A stretch of DNA of 64,000 nucleotides. Origin: Taishania sp037189645. Lineage in GTDB: Bacteria; Bacteroidota; Bacteroidia; Flavobacteriales_D; Crocinitomicaceae. The translations under genes were made by a program, and so were the position numbers. The DNA lies in NCBI GenBank assembly GCA_037189645.1, contig JBBCIY010000005.1, forward strand, positions 1-64,000, given 5' to 3'. The notes under the pieces were generated by a model, which had not been told where the DNA came from, searched no databases, and saw only the letters and a program-made list of their open reading frames with translations. Shown here in pieces: positions 61,146-64,000 of this stretch (positions within the stretch are counted from its first letter, which is position 1; each line of letters begins with the position of its first letter).

Positions 61146-62861
61146 TCAATCCTTCAACAGGTCTTCCACTGATTTCGGGCGAAGCGCAAAATTGGTAGCG
61201 AAATTCTGGACGAACTGGTCCTCTTTTTTTATTTTGTCCATCGGGTAGAAAATCCCGTCCGGCTGTTCATAATATGTTACTCCCACCACTTCTCCACTAT
61301 CAAAGTAAACTTTTATTTCCGAGGCAAAAAAACGGTTCATTCCCATGCGTTTTATGGTTACAACCTGTCTCATCAAGGCAGAATCAGCTGGTAATCGCGC
61401 CAACGAATCAACGGTTTGGCCCGGATCGGGCAATTCCCCGGCCAGTGAATCAATGGCTGGCGGCTGCAGGGAATCCAGCGGAACATTCTCCACTGCCATG
61501 GAATCAAGGGGAAGCGACCTCAACGAATCATTAACGGCTACTTCCGTTTTTTCCTCTTCCTCAGGGAAATAAATCGTCTGGGCATTCCCGATCACCCTAG
61601 CCGTTTTCACTTCATTTTCGACAAAGTAAGCATACATTTCATTCCCACCGACCTGGTTGTAATACCTCCCCGAATCGACTTCCATCACGGCTGTCGCTTT
61701 TCCCCAGATTCTTGCTTCATGTACCAGTGAATCATCCAGGTAGACCCGCATCGAATCTCCTTTCAGCTCGCCATTCTTCGCCCATAAGATCGGTTTTTTA
61801 TACAGCTCCATGTAGCCGTCGGGTTTTGCATAGGACAAGCTGTCCCCTATTCCCTGTATGTTACTGCTGAATATCTTTACTCCGTGATACGCCAGCGTCA
61901 GCATCCGGTTCCCCAGTGAATCGTTCACATTGTACAACGTATCCGCATGAATGTGGAGTGTGTCCTTATCCTGGTACTTGATCGCCATCGCGTCATCCGT
62001 AAGCACTGAATAGCGAAGGGAATCGTTCATCAACGCATAATTTCCCGAAAATGCCATCTTGTCCAGCGTATCGTATACATACACATTGCCGAATCCTTCC
62101 GCAACCTTTTCTTTTGGGGAATAAATCAGGGAATCTCCTTTTATGATCCGGGATTCCTGCTCAATGGAAGCATTCTTCATCAAGCTCCCTCCCTCTGTTT
62201 CCATATTGTACCAGCCACGCTCTCCTTCCAGCACTGCATCCTCGGTAAAAATGCACGAAGGTCCGAAGAAATAAACCGTATTCTTACTGTATCTGTACTG
62301 GAGTGAATCCGTTGTCATCCGCAGTTCATCGGACTCATAGACAACATTTGTCCGGAAGAAAAAGTTTTTGGCATTCGGATAGAAATAACCGATCTTGCTC
62401 GTGAGCACTTCTTTTTTCAGCTGGTTTTCGATCTTTCCTCCGTTGCGGTAGATGCCCTGCTCGTTCCGGGTATTGTAGATCATGGAATCGGTCGTCAGGC
62501 GGTACTGCGCATCCAGCGCTCTTACATTTCCCCACAAATGGGCCAGCCCGTTCGAGGAATAGTAGCACAACGAATCGCAGAACAGGTTTACGTTATCCGT
62601 CTTCCGGATGTGCACGTTCCCATAAGCGCGGACGGTCTTGTTTTTTTCAAAGTAATAAGCGGAATCGCAATACATGGTATTTCCCTGGTAAACAAAGTTG
62701 GCACCGTCCAGCAGCTTATGAACGCCTGCTTTTTCGTCGTAGATCAACTGGCTGGAACCGGGCAGCAGCTCGCCGAATGCCTGGGAGAAAACATGAAAGC
62801 ACAAAAAAAATGCGCTCATTACAAGCGCAAATTTTCTGAATATGGAAATGAATAAATTCAA
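61146..62861 (-). CDS. OstA-like outer-membrane LPS-transport-related protein
   Basis: This 571-residue exported protein has a signal peptide ending near F-S-Q27. The mature first half is a run of OstA/LptA-like beta repeats (Y-C-D-S-A-Y-Y-F-E-K-N-K-T-V-R-A-Y-G-N-V; D-S-L-x-Y-x repeated), expected to form a jelly-roll that guides lipopolysaccharide. The second half has Pro/Asp-rich low-complexity parts (about 440-500). No C-terminal LptD barrel is present. The start is a TTG overlapping the purA TGA (TTGA), which gives a basic N-terminus to the signal peptide; the next ATG, at 62819, would remove it. Translation is probably coupled to purA. Confidence 0.82.
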   Translation of the reverse strand: MNLFISIFRKFALVMSAFFLCFHVFSQAFGELLPGSSQLIYDEKAGVHKLLDGANFVYQGNTMYCDSAYYFEKNKTVRAYGNVHIRKTDNVNLFCDSLCYYSSNGLAHLWGNVRALDAQYRLTTDSMIYNTRNEQGIYRNGGKIENQLKKEVLTSKIGYFYPNAKNFFFRTNVVYESDELRMTTDSLQYRYSKNTVYFFGPSCIFTEDAVLEGERGWYNMETEGGSLMKNASIEQESRIIKGDSLIYSPKEKVAEGFGNVYVYDTLDKMAFSGNYALMNDSLRYSVLTDDAMAIKYQDKDTLHIHADTLYNVNDSLGNRMLTLAYHGVKIFSSNIQGIGDSLSYAKPDGYMELYKKPILWAKNGELKGDSMRVYLDDSLVHEARIWGKATAVMEVDSGRYYNQVGGNEMYAYFVENEVKTARVIGNAQTIYFPEEEEKTEVAVNDSLRSLPLDSMAVENVPLDSLQPPAIDSLAGELPDPGQTVDSLARLPADSALMRQVVTIKRMGMNRFFASEIKVYFDSGEVVGVTYYEQPDGIFYPMDKIKKEDQFVQNFATNFALRPKSVEDLLKD

Positions 62862-64000
62862 TTTTTTGTATTCAATGTTTGCGTTCTGTCCGGACCTACG
62901 GAAACTACTGTTACGGGAACTTCCAAATTTCGTTCCAAATATGTCACATAATCTTTTAATTCCTGTGGCGCGCCGGCAAAATTAGTCAATTTTGTCAAGT
63001 CCGTATTCCATCCTTTTACCTCTTCATAAACGGGTGTTACTTCCACATCGTTAATGTCGAACGGGAAATAATCCACTTTCTCACCGTTGATCAGGTAATG
63101 GGTGCACACTTTTATGGTTTCAAATTTATCCAGTACATCCGCTTTCATCATGGCCAGTTCGGTCACACCATTTACCATGATGGCATATTTCAAAGCCGGC
63201 AGATCCAGCCACCCGGTTCTTCTCGGACGTCCGGTCGTAGCGCCGAATTCATGTCCTTCCTTTCGGATGAACTCCCCTACTTCATCTTCCAGTTCCGTCG
63301 GGAACGGCCCGGATCCTACACGCGTGCAATATGCTTTGAAGATACCGATCACATTGCCGATCTTTGTTGGTGCGATCCCCAGCCCTGTGCATGTTCCGGC
63401 TGTCACTGTATTTGAAGACGTTACGAACGGATACGTTCCGAAGTCCACATCCAGCATCGTTCCCTGGGCTCCTTCCGCCAGTACTTTTTTGCCTGCTTTC
63501 AGGGCTGTATTCAGGTATTGCTCACTATCGATCGCCGTTAGCTGTCTCAATACTTCAATTCCTTCGAACCAGGGCTTTTCCAGTTCTTCCAGCTGGTATT
63601 CAAATCCTTCATGATGGTTCAGGATCCCGATGTGCTTTTCAACCAGTGCTTCGTATTTTTCCTTAAAGTTCGGAGAAAAAATATCCCCGACACGCAACCC
63701 GTTCCTTCCTGTTTTATCCATGTAAGTCGGGCCGATCCCTTTCAGCGTGGAACCGATTTTGTTCTTTCCTTTTGACTGCTCCGAAGCAGCATCCAGCAGC
63801 TTGTGTGTCGGTAAGATCAGATGTGCTTTTTTGGAAATCAATAATGTTTTCCTGTAATCAATGTTGAACGGTTCCAGTTTCTCCAGTTCTTTCTGAAAAA
63901 CTACCGGGTCGATCACCACACCATTTCCTACGATGTTGATCACATCGTTTCTGAAAATTCCGGAAGGAATCGTATGAAGCACGTGCTTGATTCCCTCGAA
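62858..64000 (-). CDS. purA: Adenylosuccinate synthetase (partial, N-terminus beyond window)
   Basis: The frame is open to the right edge; the visible 380 residues start F-E-G-I-K-H-V-L-H-T-I-P-S-G-I-F, about 50 residues into the usual protein. Typical blocks follow: N-I-V-G-N-G-V-V-I-D-P, G-S-T-L-K-G-I-G-P-T-Y-M-D-K, L-A-E-G-A-Q-G-T-M-L-D-V-D-F-G-T-Y-P-F-V-T-S-S-N and G-R-P-R-R-T-G-W-L-D. The enzyme makes adenylosuccinate from IMP, Asp and GTP in AMP synthesis. The GTP P-loop Gly motif lies outside the window. Confidence 0.95.
   Translation of the reverse strand, partial: FEGIKHVLHTIPSGIFRNDVINIVGNGVVIDPVVFQKELEKLEPFNIDYRKTLLISKKAHLILPTHKLLDAASEQSKGKNKIGSTLKGIGPTYMDKTGRNGLRVGDIFSPNFKEKYEALVEKHIGILNHHEGFEYQLEELEKPWFEGIEVLRQLTAIDSEQYLNTALKAGKKVLAEGAQGTMLDVDFGTYPFVTSSNTVTAGTCTGLGIAPTKIGNVIGIFKAYCTRVGSGPFPTELEDEVGEFIRKEGHEFGATTGRPRRTGWLDLPALKYAIMVNGVTELAMMKADVLDKFETIKVCTHYLINGEKVDYFPFDINDVEVTPVYEEVKGWNTDLTKLTNFAGAPQELKDYVTYLERNLEVPVTVVSVGPDRTQTLNTKN

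Noticed and set aside
63102..63614. 170-codon plus-strand frame opposite purA
   Set aside because: It is antisense to strongly conserved PurA blocks.
1..64000. CRISPR array, tRNA, rRNA, insertion sequence or prophage
   Set aside because: Reading both strands showed no spaced repeats, cloverleaf-like segment, transposase or phage structural gene. A tRNA/CRISPR program could still find a missed small element.

Overview
The window reads as a chromosomal segment of a Bacteroidota bacterium. The evidence is type IX secretion (T9SS) C-terminal sorting tails at 1-226 and, as a remnant, at 20225-20371; many Bacteroidota-type -7 promoter elements (TAnnTTTG) just ahead of genes; DUF4296, OstA-like and parvulin/MoxR clusters typical of the phylum; and few strong Shine-Dalgarno sequences. 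Family members of many genes resemble those of Flavobacteriales such as Fluviicola or other Crocinitomicaceae, but genus is inference only.

Region by region. 1-1800: tail of a T9SS cargo protein, then three tandem paralogous small lipoproteins with conserved ends and a variable middle. 1800-7860: an A+T-rich island carrying one 1633-residue protein with a sacsin-type GHKL ATPase at the N-terminus and a DUF3883 nuclease-like domain at the C-terminus, a candidate single-gene defence factor. 7857-13454: GIY-YIG nuclease, membrane-anchored EEP-fold protein, Crp/Fnr and AraC regulators, DinB, SDR. 13521-24730: a two-component operon with a membrane partner, a bacterial stefin (cysteine protease inhibitor), DUF2200, an NmrA-like SDR, a DJ-1/PfpI protein, a secreted Ntox23-like protein, DUF1015, DUF486, DUF3820 and the dipeptidase PepD. 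25080-36587: ABC exporter plus Ppx/GppA, a serine hydrolase, a three-gene periplasmic parvulin operon, MoxR and an APC permease. 36661-44804: EF-P, a sensor kinase, then parE, a small membrane protein, parC and a Qnr-like pentapeptide-repeat gene; parE and parC share an identical 20-base promoter block.

44998-50743 is the most unusual region. It is an apparent operon of an AAA+ ATPase of the extracellular contractile injection system (eCIS) type, a DUF4157 (eCIS core) protein with a Cys/His enzyme-like tip, a lipoprotein, an orphan second Cys/His tip, a second lipoprotein and an Lgt-like membrane enzyme. This looks like an effector/immunity array with an extra displaced toxin tip, and there are no sheath, tube or baseplate genes in the window. 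From about 47450 the DNA becomes visibly A+T-richer, as expected of exchangeable toxin tips.

50755-64000: a Gcr-type multi-spanning protein, htpG behind a 40-bp palindrome, TerC, a DUF4296/pyrC/glycosyltransferase operon with overlapping ends, a YqhD-like alcohol dehydrogenase, a PstS-like lipoprotein, and an OstA-like gene coupled to purA, which runs off the right edge. No rRNA, tRNA, CRISPR array, insertion sequence or prophage was recognised by reading.
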